Part shown: positions 39,688 through 48,898 of the stretch, piece by piece
Position numbering within the stretch: the first letter of the stretch is position 1
How the letters are laid out: each line of letters opens with the position of its first letter
Origin: Streptomyces sp. NBC_00289
Lineage (GTDB): Bacteria; Actinomycetota; Actinomycetes; Streptomycetales; Streptomycetaceae
Direction of reading: 5' to 3'
Length of the DNA stretch: 64,000 nucleotides
Assembly (NCBI RefSeq): GCF_041435115.1
Contig: NZ_CP108046.1
Span: 2,976,001 to 3,040,000, forward strand
Made by a program: the position numbers and the translations under genes
Notes under the pieces: model-generated
Seen by the model: the letters and a program-made list of their open reading frames with translations, nothing else
Databases searched by the model: none
Told to the model about the DNA's origin: nothing

Positions 39688-40982
39688 GCGCACTGCGCAA
39701 GGTCGGCGCGCTCGCGTGGGCCGCGGTCGGCTCGCTGCTGCTGTCCGGCTGCGAGTTCAACGGCTGGTACGACGTCCAGCTGCCCGGCGGAGCCGCCGCC
39801 GACGGCCACGCGTACCACGTCACCGTCGAGTTCCGCGACGTCCTCGACCTGGTGCCGCAGTCGGCGGTGAAGGTCAACAACGTCACGGTGGGCGCGGTCG
39901 AGAAGGTGGAACTCGACGGCTGGCACGCGCGCGTACAGCTGCGGGTCGCCGACTCGGTGAAGCTGCCGGCCAACGCGGTCGCAGAGCTGCGGCAGACCAG
40001 CATGCTCGGCGAGAAGTACGTCGCGCTCTCCGCCCCGTCCGGAACGGCCCCGGTGGGCCGGCTCGGCGACGGCGACCGCATCCCGCTGTCCCGCAGCGGC
40101 CGCAACCCGGAGATCGAGGAGGTGCTGTCCGCGCTGTCCGCGCTGCTCAACGGCGGCGGAGTGGCCCAGCTCAAGACGATCACCGTGGAGCTGAACAAGG
40201 CCCTGGACGGCCGGGAGAACCGGGTCAGATCGCTGCTCAAGGAGCTGAACACGTTCATCGGCGGTCTGGACGACCAGCGGAAGGACATCGTCCACGCCCT
40301 CGAGGCCGTCGACCGGCTCGCGGGGCGGCTCGGCAAGGAGAAGAAGACGATCGCCCAGGCCGTCGACACGATGCCACCCGCCCTGAAAGTCCTCGCCGAC
40401 CAACGGCGCGATCTGACGAGGATGCTCACCGCCCTGTCGAAGCTCGGCAAGACGGGCACCAAGGTGGTCAACGCCTCGCACGACGACACGGTCGCGAACC
40501 TCAAACAACTGCGGCCGATCCTTCAGCAGCTGAACAAGGCGGGCGCCGATCTTCCCAACTCCCTTGAGCTGCTGACCACTTACCCGTTCCCGCGCAACGT
40601 CACGGGCGCCATCAAGGGGGACTACGTCAACCTCGACATCACCGCGGATCTGGACCTGGCCGGCATCTACGGGAACGTGACGGACGGCAACTCCCGCCGG
40701 GGCAAGGGCGATTCCCAGAAGCCTGACACACCCGACGTACCGGATCTCCCCGATCTCCCCGATCTCCCGAGCGTGCCGACACCCACAGCGCTGCCGAGCA
40801 CACCGAGCCTGCCGTCGTCCCCCTCGGTGCCGTCGGCCCCGTCGGCCCCGTCGGCCTCGTCGGGCGGCGGCGGTCCGCTGTGCCCGCCGGTGTGCACCAG
40901 CAGCTACACCACCCAAGGCGGGCTGCCCGAGGGGATCAACCTCGCGCTCGCGGAGCTGATGCTGAAGGGGGTTCAGCCGTGA
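39684..40982 (+). CDS. mceE: MCE family lipoprotein E
   Basis: About 432 residues. Signal peptide with lipobox LSGC, so this is the lipoprotein subunit (LprN/MceE type), then MCE domain ([33 protein letters not shown]) and helical region. The tail is low-complexity and Pro-rich ([15 protein letters not shown], then Ser/Pro triplets) before [21 protein letters not shown] 39684 overlaps the mceD stop. The lipid anchor would hold the complex at the membrane. Confidence 0.9.
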   Translation: MSALRKVGALAWAAVGSLLLSGCEFNGWYDVQLPGGAAADGHAYHVTVEFRDVLDLVPQSAVKVNNVTVGAVEKVELDGWHARVQLRVADSVKLPANAVAELRQTSMLGEKYVALSAPSGTAPVGRLGDGDRIPLSRSGRNPEIEEVLSALSALLNGGGVAQLKTITVELNKALDGRENRVRSLLKELNTFIGGLDDQRKDIVHALEAVDRLAGRLGKEKKTIAQAVDTMPPALKVLADQRRDLTRMLTALSKLGKTGTKVVNASHDDTVANLKQLRPILQQLNKAGADLPNSLELLTTYPFPRNVTGAIKGDYVNLDITADLDLAGIYGNVTDGNSRRGKGDSQKPDTPDVPDLPDLPDLPSVPTPTALPSTPSLPSSPSVPSAPSAPSASSGGGGPLCPPVCTSSYTTQGGLPEGINLALAELMLKGVQP

Positions 40983-42268
40983 TCACCCGTACGGTCAAGG
41001 CCCAACTCCTGGCCTTCGCCACCGTCACCGCCGTCGGGGTGTCGTACGTCGGCGCCGAGTACACCGGCCTGGTGGACGACGTCCTGGGCCGCGGCTACAC
41101 CGTGCGGGCGGACTTCGCCGACTCCGGGGGCATCTTCCCCGGCGCCGAGGTCACCTACCGCGGGGTGCCGGTGGGCCGCGTCGGCACGCTGGGGCTGACC
41201 GGCTCCGACGGCGTCTCGGTCTCCCTCGACATCAAGGACGGCGCTCCGCGCATCCCGGCGGACACGCTCGCCGTGGTGGCGAACCGTTCGGCGGTGGGCG
41301 AGCAGTACGTAGATCTACAGCCGCGTAGTTCGCATGGCCCCTATCTCCTCGACGGCAGCGCCATCCCGCGCGGCAGCACCCGCGTGCCGCTGCCCACGAC
41401 GGACCTGGTCCTCAGCCTGGACCGGCTGGTGAACTCGGTCGGCAAGGACGATCTGCGGGTCACCGTCGACGAGTTGGGCAAGGCCTTCTCGGGCACCGGC
41501 CCGAACCTGAGCCGGCTGGTGGACTCGGGCAACGCGCTCGTCGAGTCGGCCTCCGAGTCACTCCCCCAGACCATCTCGCTGATCGAGGACTCGCGAAAGG
41601 TCCTCAAGACGCAGGCCGACCAGGGCTCGTCCATCAAGTCGTTCGCGCACGATCTGGCGGCCCTCAGCGCGCAGTTGAAGTCGAGCGACGGGGACCTGCG
41701 CAAGCTGATCGGCAACGCGACGCCGGCCGCGCAGCAGGTGAACTCTCTGCTGAAGTCCACCGGGCCACAGCTGTCGGTCCTGCTGGCCAATCTGATCAGC
41801 GGCGGCCAGGTCACGGTGGCCCGCCTGCCCGGCGTGGAGCAGTCCCTTGTCACCTTGCCGGCGCTGGTCGCGGGCAGCTACACGGTCGTCCCGGGCGACG
41901 GCACCACCCACTTCGGCCTGGTGGTGAATGCCGACGACCCGCCGGCGTGCACCCAGGGGTACGGGACGACGCGGCGCGACCCCTCGAACACCAGCACGCG
42001 CGAGGCGAACACCGACGCGCGCTGCACGGCCCCGCGCGGAAGCAAGACGTCGGTGCGGGGCGCGCAGAACGCCCCCGGCGCGTCGACCGCTTCCGGCGGC
42101 GCGAACCAGACGGCGTACGGCACGCCGTACATCACGCCTTACGACCCGGAGACCGGCACCGCGACCGGCCCGGACGGAAGGCCCGTCGAGATCGGCTCGA
42201 CGGGCGGCCAACAGACGGTGTTCGGAAAGGAGTCGTGGCAATGGCTGCTAGTCGGACCGATGGCATGA
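40979..42268 (+). CDS. mceF: MCE family protein F
   Basis: About 429 residues, the sixth Mce protein. GTG 40979 overlaps the mceE stop. Anchor LLAFATVTAVGVSYVGAEY, MCE domain (FADSGGIFPGAEVTYRGVPV, SAVGEQYVDLQPR), helical region, and a C-terminal Gly/Thr-rich part ending in IGSTGGQQTVFGKESWQWLL. It extends 28 bp past the start of the next gene, so the Mce-associated gene is coupled. Confidence 0.9.
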   Translation: MITRTVKAQLLAFATVTAVGVSYVGAEYTGLVDDVLGRGYTVRADFADSGGIFPGAEVTYRGVPVGRVGTLGLTGSDGVSVSLDIKDGAPRIPADTLAVVANRSAVGEQYVDLQPRSSHGPYLLDGSAIPRGSTRVPLPTTDLVLSLDRLVNSVGKDDLRVTVDELGKAFSGTGPNLSRLVDSGNALVESASESLPQTISLIEDSRKVLKTQADQGSSIKSFAHDLAALSAQLKSSDGDLRKLIGNATPAAQQVNSLLKSTGPQLSVLLANLISGGQVTVARLPGVEQSLVTLPALVAGSYTVVPGDGTTHFGLVVNADDPPACTQGYGTTRRDPSNTSTREANTDARCTAPRGSKTSVRGAQNAPGASTASGGANQTAYGTPYITPYDPETGTATGPDGRPVEIGSTGGQQTVFGKESWQWLLVGPMA

Positions 42269-42810
42269 GCGGGGCCATGAGCAGGACCGTGAGCGGGGCC
42301 CTGTCGGGAAGGGCCTCGGCGGGCAGGGCCCTGTCGCGCAGGGCGTGGTCGGTGGGACTGGTGGTGGCGACCGTCCTCACCACCGCGCTGACGATCTGGC
42401 TGAGCCTCCGGGTCTACGACCAGCGCGAGGCCGAGCAGCGGCGCCAGGACATCCTGTCCGCGGCCCGCCAGTCGGCGCTTAACTTCACCTCGCTCGACTA
42501 CCGGCACTACGACCGGGACAGCGCGAACGTCCTCGAGGGCGCCACCGGCGACTTCAAGAAGCAGTTCGCCGCGCAGACCGAGCAGTTGACCAAGCTCGTC
42601 GCCGCGAACGAGTCCGTGTCCGAGGGCCAGGTCCTCGACGCGGGCATCGTCCGCTCCGACGAGCACTCGGCCCGCGTTCTGGTGGTCGCCGACAGCAAGG
42701 TCACCAACACCGCCGCGCCCAAGGGCGAGGCGCGCACCTACCGGCTGCAGCTCGACCTGGTGCACCGGGACGGCCGCTGGCTGACCTCGGACGTCGAGTT
42801 CGTCGGCTGA
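42241..42810 (+). CDS. Mce-associated membrane protein 1
   Basis: A 189-residue protein of the Mas (Mce-associated) type. A basic, Ser/Gly-rich N-terminus with repeated SRTxSGAxSGRA leads to one membrane segment (GLVVATVLTTALTIWLSL) and an NTF2-like external domain (ALNFTSLDYRHYDRDSANVL). Such proteins stabilise or modulate Mce complexes. ATG 42241 has AAAGGAG 9 nt upstream, inside the mceF end. Confidence 0.85.
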   Translation: MAASRTDGMSGAMSRTVSGALSGRASAGRALSRRAWSVGLVVATVLTTALTIWLSLRVYDQREAEQRRQDILSAARQSALNFTSLDYRHYDRDSANVLEGATGDFKKQFAAQTEQLTKLVAANESVSEGQVLDAGIVRSDEHSARVLVVADSKVTNTAAPKGEARTYRLQLDLVHRDGRWLTSDVEFVG

Positions 42811-42857
42811 CCGCGCCCTGACCGCCGTACGCCCATGAGGACTTGAGGAGCAAGACC

Positions 42858-43661
42858 GTGACGAAGACGACCACCCGAAGCCGCGGCTCCGGTTCCGGAT
42901 CCGGCACCCGGCGCACCATCACCGCGGCCGCCCGCGCGGCGGCCAAGCGCGCGGAGCGCGGCCACCACGAACCGGACCCGGTGGCCGCCGACGAGGACGC
43001 CCCGGAGCGACCCGAGGCACCGACCGCCGGCCGCACCGTGCTCATCGAGGCCCCGGCGGAGGACGGCTGGGACGATCCGCCCGAGCCCTCGCCGGAGTGC
43101 TTCGAGGAGGACCCACCGCAAGAGGAAGACGAGCCCGGCCCCGGTACGGCTACGCGGCACGGTCGGCGGCGGCTGCTCGCCGCCGCCCTGTGTGTCCTGC
43201 TCCTGGCGGGCCTGGTCGCGGCCACCGTTCTCGGGTGGCGCTACCGGGAGGGCCTGCGGGCCGAACAGGCACGCGGTCAGGCACTCGCGGCCGCAGGCAA
43301 GGCGGCGCCAGTCGTGCTGTCGTACGACTACAGGCACCTGGACCGCGACTTCGCCGCGGCCCGCGCCCGGCTCACCGGGCACTTCCGCGACGAGTACCGG
43401 AAGACCACCACGACGGTGGTCGGGCCGACGGCCAGGAAGTACCACGGGGTGGTGAAGGCCACGGTGGCGCAGCCCACCGGCGGCTCCCCGGCGGCCTCCG
43501 TGATCTCGGCCTCGGCCGACCGGGCCGTGGTCCTCCTCTTCGTCAACCAGGTGACCACGAGCACCCAGGTCTCGGGCTCCCGCGTGGACCTGAACCGGGT
43601 GCGGATGACGGTGGCCCTTACGTCCGACGGCTGGAGGGTGAGCGGGGTCGACGCGCTCTGA
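42858..43661 (+). CDS. Mce-associated membrane protein 2
   Basis: A 267-residue Mas-type protein. A long cytoplasmic N-terminus is basic, then acidic (ECFEEDPPQEEDEPG), followed by one membrane span (LLAAALCVLLLAGLVAATVL) and an NTF2-like domain (VLSYDYRHLDRDFAAARARL), paralogous to the preceding protein. GTG 42858 has GAGGAG 8 nt upstream. Last gene of the mce operon. Confidence 0.85.
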   Translation: MTKTTTRSRGSGSGSGTRRTITAAARAAAKRAERGHHEPDPVAADEDAPERPEAPTAGRTVLIEAPAEDGWDDPPEPSPECFEEDPPQEEDEPGPGTATRHGRRRLLAAALCVLLLAGLVAATVLGWRYREGLRAEQARGQALAAAGKAAPVVLSYDYRHLDRDFAAARARLTGHFRDEYRKTTTTVVGPTARKYHGVVKATVAQPTGGSPAASVISASADRAVVLLFVNQVTTSTQVSGSRVDLNRVRMTVALTSDGWRVSGVDAL

Positions 43662-43929
43662 CGTCTGCTTCTTCCGGGGGCTAAAGGGCGGACCAGGCGG
43701 GTCGCATGCCGGGGACGGCTGCGCGATTCGTGGATGCGGCCTCTGAGCTGTGCGGACGTTTCGCGTGACCAGAGGCGGTGCAGATGGCGTGCACTGCACG
43801 GGCCTGTTCGGCGAGGGTGAGCCACTCCGGCGAGCGCCCCGATCGCGGGCACCGCCTGCCCTGCCTGGTCGGCGTAGGCGGGGGCATCGGCGTACTCGAC
43901 GTACCGCTCGATGAGAGGCGGGACGGTGA

Positions 43930-44103
43930 ACGCGGCCGCTTATTTGCGCGCACCTCGACGTAAATCTGGACCAACTGACGGGGTTCATCGAGACGGTGGC
44001 CGGGCAGCTGGAAGCACTTCGCACAATGCACCCCCGGCTCGCCGCCGCCCGCGCCGAATGGGCCGCGCGGACCGACACGATCCCCGGCGCCGAGACCGCG
44101 TAA
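43930..44103 (+). pseudogene. C-terminal coding fragment without start
   Basis: A frame open from a TGA at 43927 to TAA at 44101 reads AHLDVNLDQLTGFIETVAGQ and LEALRTMHPRLAAARAEWAA, helical and protein-like, but without ATG/GTG at its head. Probably the tail of a lost gene of unknown function. Confidence 0.35.
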
Positions 44104-44234
44104 CGGAAGGGGCCTCCGACGCAGGTCAGAGGCCCTTTCCGAGGCAAAGCCGCAGGTGGCGGCAGACAGTCGGGCTGCACGCCGGGTACTGTCGCCCTCC
44201 CGGCACAATCGACCGGGCACACCCGGACGGTCCG

Positions 44235-44384
44235 ATGGTGCACGTACAACGGCAAGTAGTCCACGACGGCTCGCTCCTGGCATACGGCCTCCCCAAGGGC
44301 GGGAACGACGAGGACCCGAAGGACCGGTGGGTCGAACTGACCGACGACGTGGCCATCCCCTTGCGCGAGCACATGGAGAAGTAA
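44235..44384 (+). CDS. Small hypothetical ORF, possibly a gene fragment
   Basis: A 49-residue frame, MVHVQRQVVHDGSLLAYGLP to VELTDDVAIPLREHMEK, with a protein-like composition but no clear ribosome site. It may be a real small gene or a remnant. I recognise no family. Confidence 0.3.
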   Translation: MVHVQRQVVHDGSLLAYGLPKGGNDEDPKDRWVELTDDVAIPLREHMEK

Positions 44385-44498
44385 GAGGAGTTCCGGGACA
44401 TCTGAGGACGGGCCCCGGCTCGGGCGACGGAGTCCGGGCGACGGCTCGCGGACGGTCGTTCTCGTACGACGTCCCGCCCAGCCGCGTCCGAAGCGACC

Positions 44499-44547
44499 GG
44501 CCGGGGCGCCGGCGGGAGGCCTGTCCCGGTCCTCCGGCGCCCCGGCC
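44499..44547 (-). terminator. Hairpin after DUF6299-like gene
   Basis: GGCCGGGGCGCCGG (44499-44512) pairs perfectly with CCGGCGCCCCGGCC (44534-44547) over a 21-base loop, 9 bp beyond the stop of the minus-strand gene. Confidence 0.7.
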
Positions 44548-44555
44548 GCGGCGGG

Positions 44556-45074
<519 letters not shown>

Positions 45075-45237
45075 TCACTCCTTCGGTGGCGAGTCCGCAT
45101 CGGCCGTCGTGGAACCGTCCCCGTCATGTCCGCGTGTTGTCACGCTTGGCCGCAGACGGTTCCGGTGAGTTCGTGCGGGGGGCATGGTCTCTTCATGGAG
45201 ACCCGTACGGGTTTTCCCACCGACGTGGAGGTGCGCC

Positions 45238-45432
45238 ATGTGTGCCCACCAGCCTTTGTGCCCCGCAGCCGACGCGAGCGCTCCGCACGTCGTCGCCGCC
45301 CACCCCGAGCAGGGCTGGAACCTGCTCTGCAACGGCGCGATCGTCTTCGACGACACCGGCGAGCTGCTGCCCGACGGCCGGATCGTCGCGCCGCACCGGG
45401 TGCCCGCCGAACGACTGACGATCGCCGCCTGA
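45238..45432 (+). CDS. DUF5999 small protein
   Basis: A 64-residue protein, MCAHQPLCPAADASAPHVVA, then HPEQGWNLLCNGAIVFDDTG and ELLPDGRIVAPHR. The Cys-x-His..Cys start and the LLCNG..FxDTGELLPDG core match DUF5999, a small streptomycete family of unknown function, perhaps metal-binding. GGAGG lies 7 nt before the ATG. The divergent gap 45003-45237 shows no further signal. Confidence 0.8.
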   Translation: MCAHQPLCPAADASAPHVVAAHPEQGWNLLCNGAIVFDDTGELLPDGRIVAPHRVPAERLTIAA

Positions 45433-45456
45433 TCCAGCCCGGCTGCGGCGAGCGGG

Positions 45457-45855
45457 CTACGGCAGCACCGCGAAGCCGTCGAGTTCGATCATCGCCCGCT
45501 CGTCCCAGAGGCGTACGACCTCGACGACCGCCATGGCCGGATAGTCCCGTCCCGCCAAGCGGCGCCAGATACGGCCGAGTTCGGGAGCGTGATGGCGGTA
45601 GGCGGCGACGTCCGTGGCGTAGACGGTGACCCGGGCGAGGTCGGCGGGGGTGCCGTCGGCCGCTCGCAGGGCCGTGAGGAGATTGACGAGGGCCCGCTCG
45701 AACTGCAGGGGCAGCGTCTCGCCGACCACCTCGCCGGCGGCGTCGAGGGCGGTCTGGCCGGCCAGGAACACGACGCGGGATCCGGTGGCGACGACCGCGT
45801 GGGAGAAGCCGGCGGGCGGCGCGAGTTCGGGTGGGTTCAGCCGCTCGGCGGTCAC
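45457..45855 (-). CDS. RidA-family enamine/imine deaminase
   Basis: A 132-residue protein of the YjgF/YER057c/UK114 family (GSRVVFLAGQTALDAAGEVV, VTVYATDVAAY, PAMAVVEVVRLWDERAMIEL). It lacks the full RidA arginine context, so it may belong to a side branch. RidA-type proteins hydrolyse enamines and imines to ketones and ammonia. GTG 45855 overlaps the acyl-CoA dehydrogenase stop (GTGA). In an anthranilate pathway it could release ammonia from the amino-oxo-cyclohexene intermediate; homologous genes sit in the Azoarcus evansii 2-aminobenzoate cluster. Confidence 0.85.
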   Translation of the reverse strand: MTAERLNPPELAPPAGFSHAVVATGSRVVFLAGQTALDAAGEVVGETLPLQFERALVNLLTALRAADGTPADLARVTVYATDVAAYRHHAPELGRIWRRLAGRDYPAMAVVEVVRLWDERAMIELDGFAVLP

Positions 45856-47156
45856 TTCTGTGCCTCCTGCTCCGCGTACAACTCCCGTGCGATGATGCCT
45901 CGTTGGACCTCGCTGGCTCCCTCGTAGATGCGTGGGGCGCGTACCTCGCGGTAGAGGTGTTCGAGGAGGTGGCCGCGGCGCAGGGCGCGGGCGCCGTGCA
46001 GTTGGACGGCCGCGTCGACGACGTACTGCGCGGTCTCGGTCGCCAGCAGTTTCGCCATCGCGGCGCGCTTCGGGACGTCGGGGGCTCCCTCGTCGTACGC
46101 CGTCGCCGCCGCGTACACCATGAGGCGGGCCGCCTCTGTGCGCAGCGCCATCTCGGCGACCTTGTGCGCGACGGTCTGCTGGTCCTTGAGCTTGCCCCCG
46201 AACGCGTCCCGCCCGGCGGTGTGCGCGAGGGTCGCGTCCAGCGCCGCCTGCGCCATGCCGACCGCGAAGGCGCCGACGCTGGGCCGGAAGAGGTTGAGGG
46301 TGCCCATCGCGACCCGGAAGCCGCGGTCGACCTCTCCGAGGACGTCGTCGGCCGTCACCGGTACGGCGTCCAGGTGGAGGGCGCCGATGGGGTGCGGGGA
46401 GAGCATGTCCAGCGCCCTGCCGCTCAGGCCCGGCCGGTCGGCGGGCAGGAGGAAGGCGGTCACACCTCGGGCGCCGGCACCCTGGGTCGTACGGGCGAAG
46501 ACGGTGTAGAAGTCGGCCTCGGGGGCGTTGGAGATCCAGCACTTTTCGCCGGTCAGCCGCCAGCGGGCCGGGCCGTCGGGCTCGGCGGCCGGGGCAGCGG
46601 TGCCGGGAGCAGCCGCCCCTGGAGCAGCTGCCCGGGGAGGGTCCTCCACGGCACCCGATGAGCGATCGGATGGGGAATCCGGCGGGGTGTCCGACAGGAC
46701 GTCCGGGGGCGGGGCATCCGCGCCTGGGCCGCCTGCGCCCCTGGTGTTCTCCGCCTCCGCCCGTAGCGCGAGTGCCGCCGCGTCCGATCCGGCTCCCGGC
46801 TCGCTCAGCGCGAACGCCGCCACCGCGGTGCCGTCCGTCACGCGGGGCAGCCAGCGGGCGCGTTGGGCCGGGGTGCCGTGGGCGTGCACCGGATGGGCGC
46901 CCAGGCCCTGGAGGGCGAGGGCGGTCTCGGCCTCGGTGCAGGTGTGGGCGAGGGACTCCCGCAGCAGACAGAGGTCGACCGCGCCGGAGGTGAACAGGCG
47001 GGCCAGCAGGCCCAGTCGGCCGAGTTCGGCGACCAGTGGGCGGTTGACGTGACCCGGTTCGCCTTTCTCCGCGAGGGGGCGCAGCCGGTCCGCGGCCAGG
47101 GCGCGCAGCCGGGCACGCCGGGCGATCTGTTCCGGTTCGAGCGAGAATGCGGGCAT
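45852..47156 (-). CDS. Acyl-CoA dehydrogenase with low-complexity insertion
   Basis: A 434-residue FAD enzyme. Family signatures are ALSEPGAGSD (FAD/substrate), GEKCWISNA, and YEGASEVQRGIIAREL with the catalytic Glu. Between the first two, residues 137-196 form an insertion of Ala, Pro, Gly, Asp and Ser (GADAPPPDVLSDTPPDSPSD, then AAAPGAAAPGTAAPAA) where relatives have a short loop. It should oxidise an alicyclic acyl-CoA after ring reduction. It is divergent from the CoA ligase and coupled to RidA. ATG 47156 with GAGAGGA upstream. Confidence 0.85.
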   Translation of the reverse strand: MPAFSLEPEQIARRARLRALAADRLRPLAEKGEPGHVNRPLVAELGRLGLLARLFTSGAVDLCLLRESLAHTCTEAETALALQGLGAHPVHAHGTPAQRARWLPRVTDGTAVAAFALSEPGAGSDAAALALRAEAENTRGAGGPGADAPPPDVLSDTPPDSPSDRSSGAVEDPPRAAAPGAAAPGTAAPAAEPDGPARWRLTGEKCWISNAPEADFYTVFARTTQGAGARGVTAFLLPADRPGLSGRALDMLSPHPIGALHLDAVPVTADDVLGEVDRGFRVAMGTLNLFRPSVGAFAVGMAQAALDATLAHTAGRDAFGGKLKDQQTVAHKVAEMALRTEAARLMVYAAATAYDEGAPDVPKRAAMAKLLATETAQYVVDAAVQLHGARALRRGHLLEHLYREVRAPRIYEGASEVQRGIIARELYAEQEAQK

Positions 47157-47201
47157 CGCCGGTCCTCTCTCCCCGTGGCGGTACGGCCACTCCCCCGACG
47201 A

Positions 47202-47237
47202 TATCGCGTACCGTTGACGTCCGTCACCAACGCGATA
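47202..47237. promoter_or_regulatory. Palindromic operator between acyl-CoA dehydrogenase and CoA ligase
   Basis: TATCGCGT (47202-47209) and ACGCGATA (47230-47237) form a perfect 8+8 inverted repeat, with an inner TGACG-TC-CGTCA. A close relative lies before the enoyl-CoA hydratase gene (53110-53147). PaaX, encoded in the cluster, is the obvious candidate binder. Confidence 0.6.
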
Positions 47238-47290
47238 CGCTGCTTGCGCGAGCCCACCATGACGCCCACCAGGCAAGGGGGCGAACCGCC

Positions 47291-48883
47291 ATGAACGTCT
47301 CGGCCCACGTCGACACCTTCGCGCGCGACCACCTCCCGCCACCGGACCAGTGGCCCGAGCTCCGCTTCGACCTGCCGGAGCTGCGCTACCCCGACCGGCT
47401 GAACTGTGCCGCCGAACTGCTCCACGGCCCGCCCGACGACCGCCCGGTGTTCCACACCCCGTCCGGCCCCACATGGACGTACGGCACACTCCGCGCCCGG
47501 GTCGACCGCCTCGCGCACCTGCTCGCCGTTGACCTCGGCGTCGTACCCGGCAACCGGGTGCTGCTGCGCGGCCCCACGACCCCGTGGCTGGCGGCGTGCT
47601 GGCTGGCGGTGCTCAAGGTGGGCGCGGTCGCCGTCACCGTGCTGGCCCAGCAGCGCCCGCACGAACTGAGCACGATGTGCGAGATCGCCCGGGTACGGCA
47701 CGCGCTGTGCGACGTCCGGGCCGTCGACGACCTCGCCAAGGCCGAGATACCGGGGCTGCGGATCGCGACGTACGGCGGTGACGCCCCCGACGACCTGCTC
47801 CGCCGCCCCGCGCCCGGCACGCCGTACCCCGCCGTGGCCACCGCGGCCGACGACGTGGCATTGATCGCCTTCACCTCCGGCACGACCGGCCGCCCGAAGG
47901 GCTGTATGCACTTCCACCGGGATGTGCTGGCGACCGCCGACACCTTCTCGGCACACGTGCTCGCGCCCCATGTGGACGACGTCTTCGCCGGCAGCCCCCC
48001 GCTCGGTTTCACCTTCGGCCTCGGCGGGCTCGTGATCTTCCCGCTGCGGGCCGGCGCCAGCGCCCTGCTCCTCGAACAGGCCGGCCCCGGCCAGTTGTTG
48101 CCGGCGATCGCCGAGCACCGGGTCTCCGTGCTGTTCACCGCGCCGACGGCCTACCGCGCGATGCTCGACGAGCTGGACGCCCACGACACCTCCTCGCTGC
48201 GCCGCTGCGTGTCCGCCGGCGAGAACCTGCCCGCCGCCACCTGGCGTGCCTGGCACGAGCGGACCGGACTGCGCATCATCAACGGCATCGGCGCCACCGA
48301 ACTGCTGCACATCTTCATCTCCGCGGCGGACGAGCGCATCCGGCCCGGGACGACGGGGGTTCCCGTGCCCGGGTGGGACGCGCGCGTGCAGGACCGGAAC
48401 GGCGAACCGGCACCGGACGGCGAGCCCGGGCTGCTCGCCGTCCGCGGTCCGGTCGGCTGCCGGTACCTCGCCGATCCCCGGCAGCGCGGGTACGTCCGAG
48501 ACGGCTGGAACATCACCGGAGACACCTATGTCCGGGAGAGCGACGGCTACTTCCGCTACGTCGCCCGCGCCGACGACATGATCATCTCGGCCGGGTACAA
48601 CATCGCGGGGCCCGAGGTCGAGGAGGCGCTGCTGCGCCACCCGGACGTGGTCGAGGCGGCGGTGGTGGGGCGGCCCGACGAGGCGCGCGGGCAGGTGGTC
48701 GTGGCCTTCGCGGTGCTGCGGGAGGGCGCGCGGCGGGACACCGAGGCGTTGCGCGCCTTCGTGAAGGCGGAGCTGGCGCCCTACAAGTGTCCCCGCGAGA
48801 TCGTGTTCCTTGACGCGCTGCCGCGCACGGCGACCGGCAAGTTGCAGCGGTTCAGGTTGCGGACCGATGGTGACCAGCAGTGA
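47291..48883 (+). CDS. Aryl-CoA ligase, probably 2-aminobenzoate-CoA ligase
   Basis: A 530-residue AMP-forming acyl-CoA synthetase. P-loop TSGTTGRPKGC, adenylate region NGIGATELLHIFISA, hinge GWNITGDTY and C-terminal lysine TATGKLQRF. It is closest in pattern to benzoate-CoA ligase-type enzymes. With a monooxygenase/reductase of the 2-aminobenzoyl-CoA type and RidA in the cluster, anthranilate is the likely substrate; salicylate or benzoate is possible. ATG 47291 has AAGGGGGCG upstream. The PaaX gene follows 15 bp later. Confidence 0.85.
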   Translation: MNVSAHVDTFARDHLPPPDQWPELRFDLPELRYPDRLNCAAELLHGPPDDRPVFHTPSGPTWTYGTLRARVDRLAHLLAVDLGVVPGNRVLLRGPTTPWLAACWLAVLKVGAVAVTVLAQQRPHELSTMCEIARVRHALCDVRAVDDLAKAEIPGLRIATYGGDAPDDLLRRPAPGTPYPAVATAADDVALIAFTSGTTGRPKGCMHFHRDVLATADTFSAHVLAPHVDDVFAGSPPLGFTFGLGGLVIFPLRAGASALLLEQAGPGQLLPAIAEHRVSVLFTAPTAYRAMLDELDAHDTSSLRRCVSAGENLPAATWRAWHERTGLRIINGIGATELLHIFISAADERIRPGTTGVPVPGWDARVQDRNGEPAPDGEPGLLAVRGPVGCRYLADPRQRGYVRDGWNITGDTYVRESDGYFRYVARADDMIISAGYNIAGPEVEEALLRHPDVVEAAVVGRPDEARGQVVVAFAVLREGARRDTEALRAFVKAELAPYKCPREIVFLDALPRTATGKLQRFRLRTDGDQQ

Positions 48884-48898
48884 TGCCGACGACCTAAG

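Larger units (their letters stand above)
43662..44498. other. Gene-remnant region after the mce operon
   Basis: About 840 bp without an intact gene. Several short frames look like former coding sequence: a minus-strand stretch near 43780-43925 (ERYVEYADAPAYADQAGQAV, broken by a shift into LAEQARAVHAICTASG), the plus-strand stretch ending at 44103, and the small frame at 44235. Base composition is slightly lower in GC than in the mce genes. I could not assign a parent family. It looks like a decayed accessory insertion. Confidence 0.45.

Noticed and set aside
29937..44404. Shared TTCCGGGACATCTGA at 29938 and 44389
   Set aside because: Only 15 bp, no flanking similarity; in the first case it is simply the end of the MurA-like gene. 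Treated as chance.
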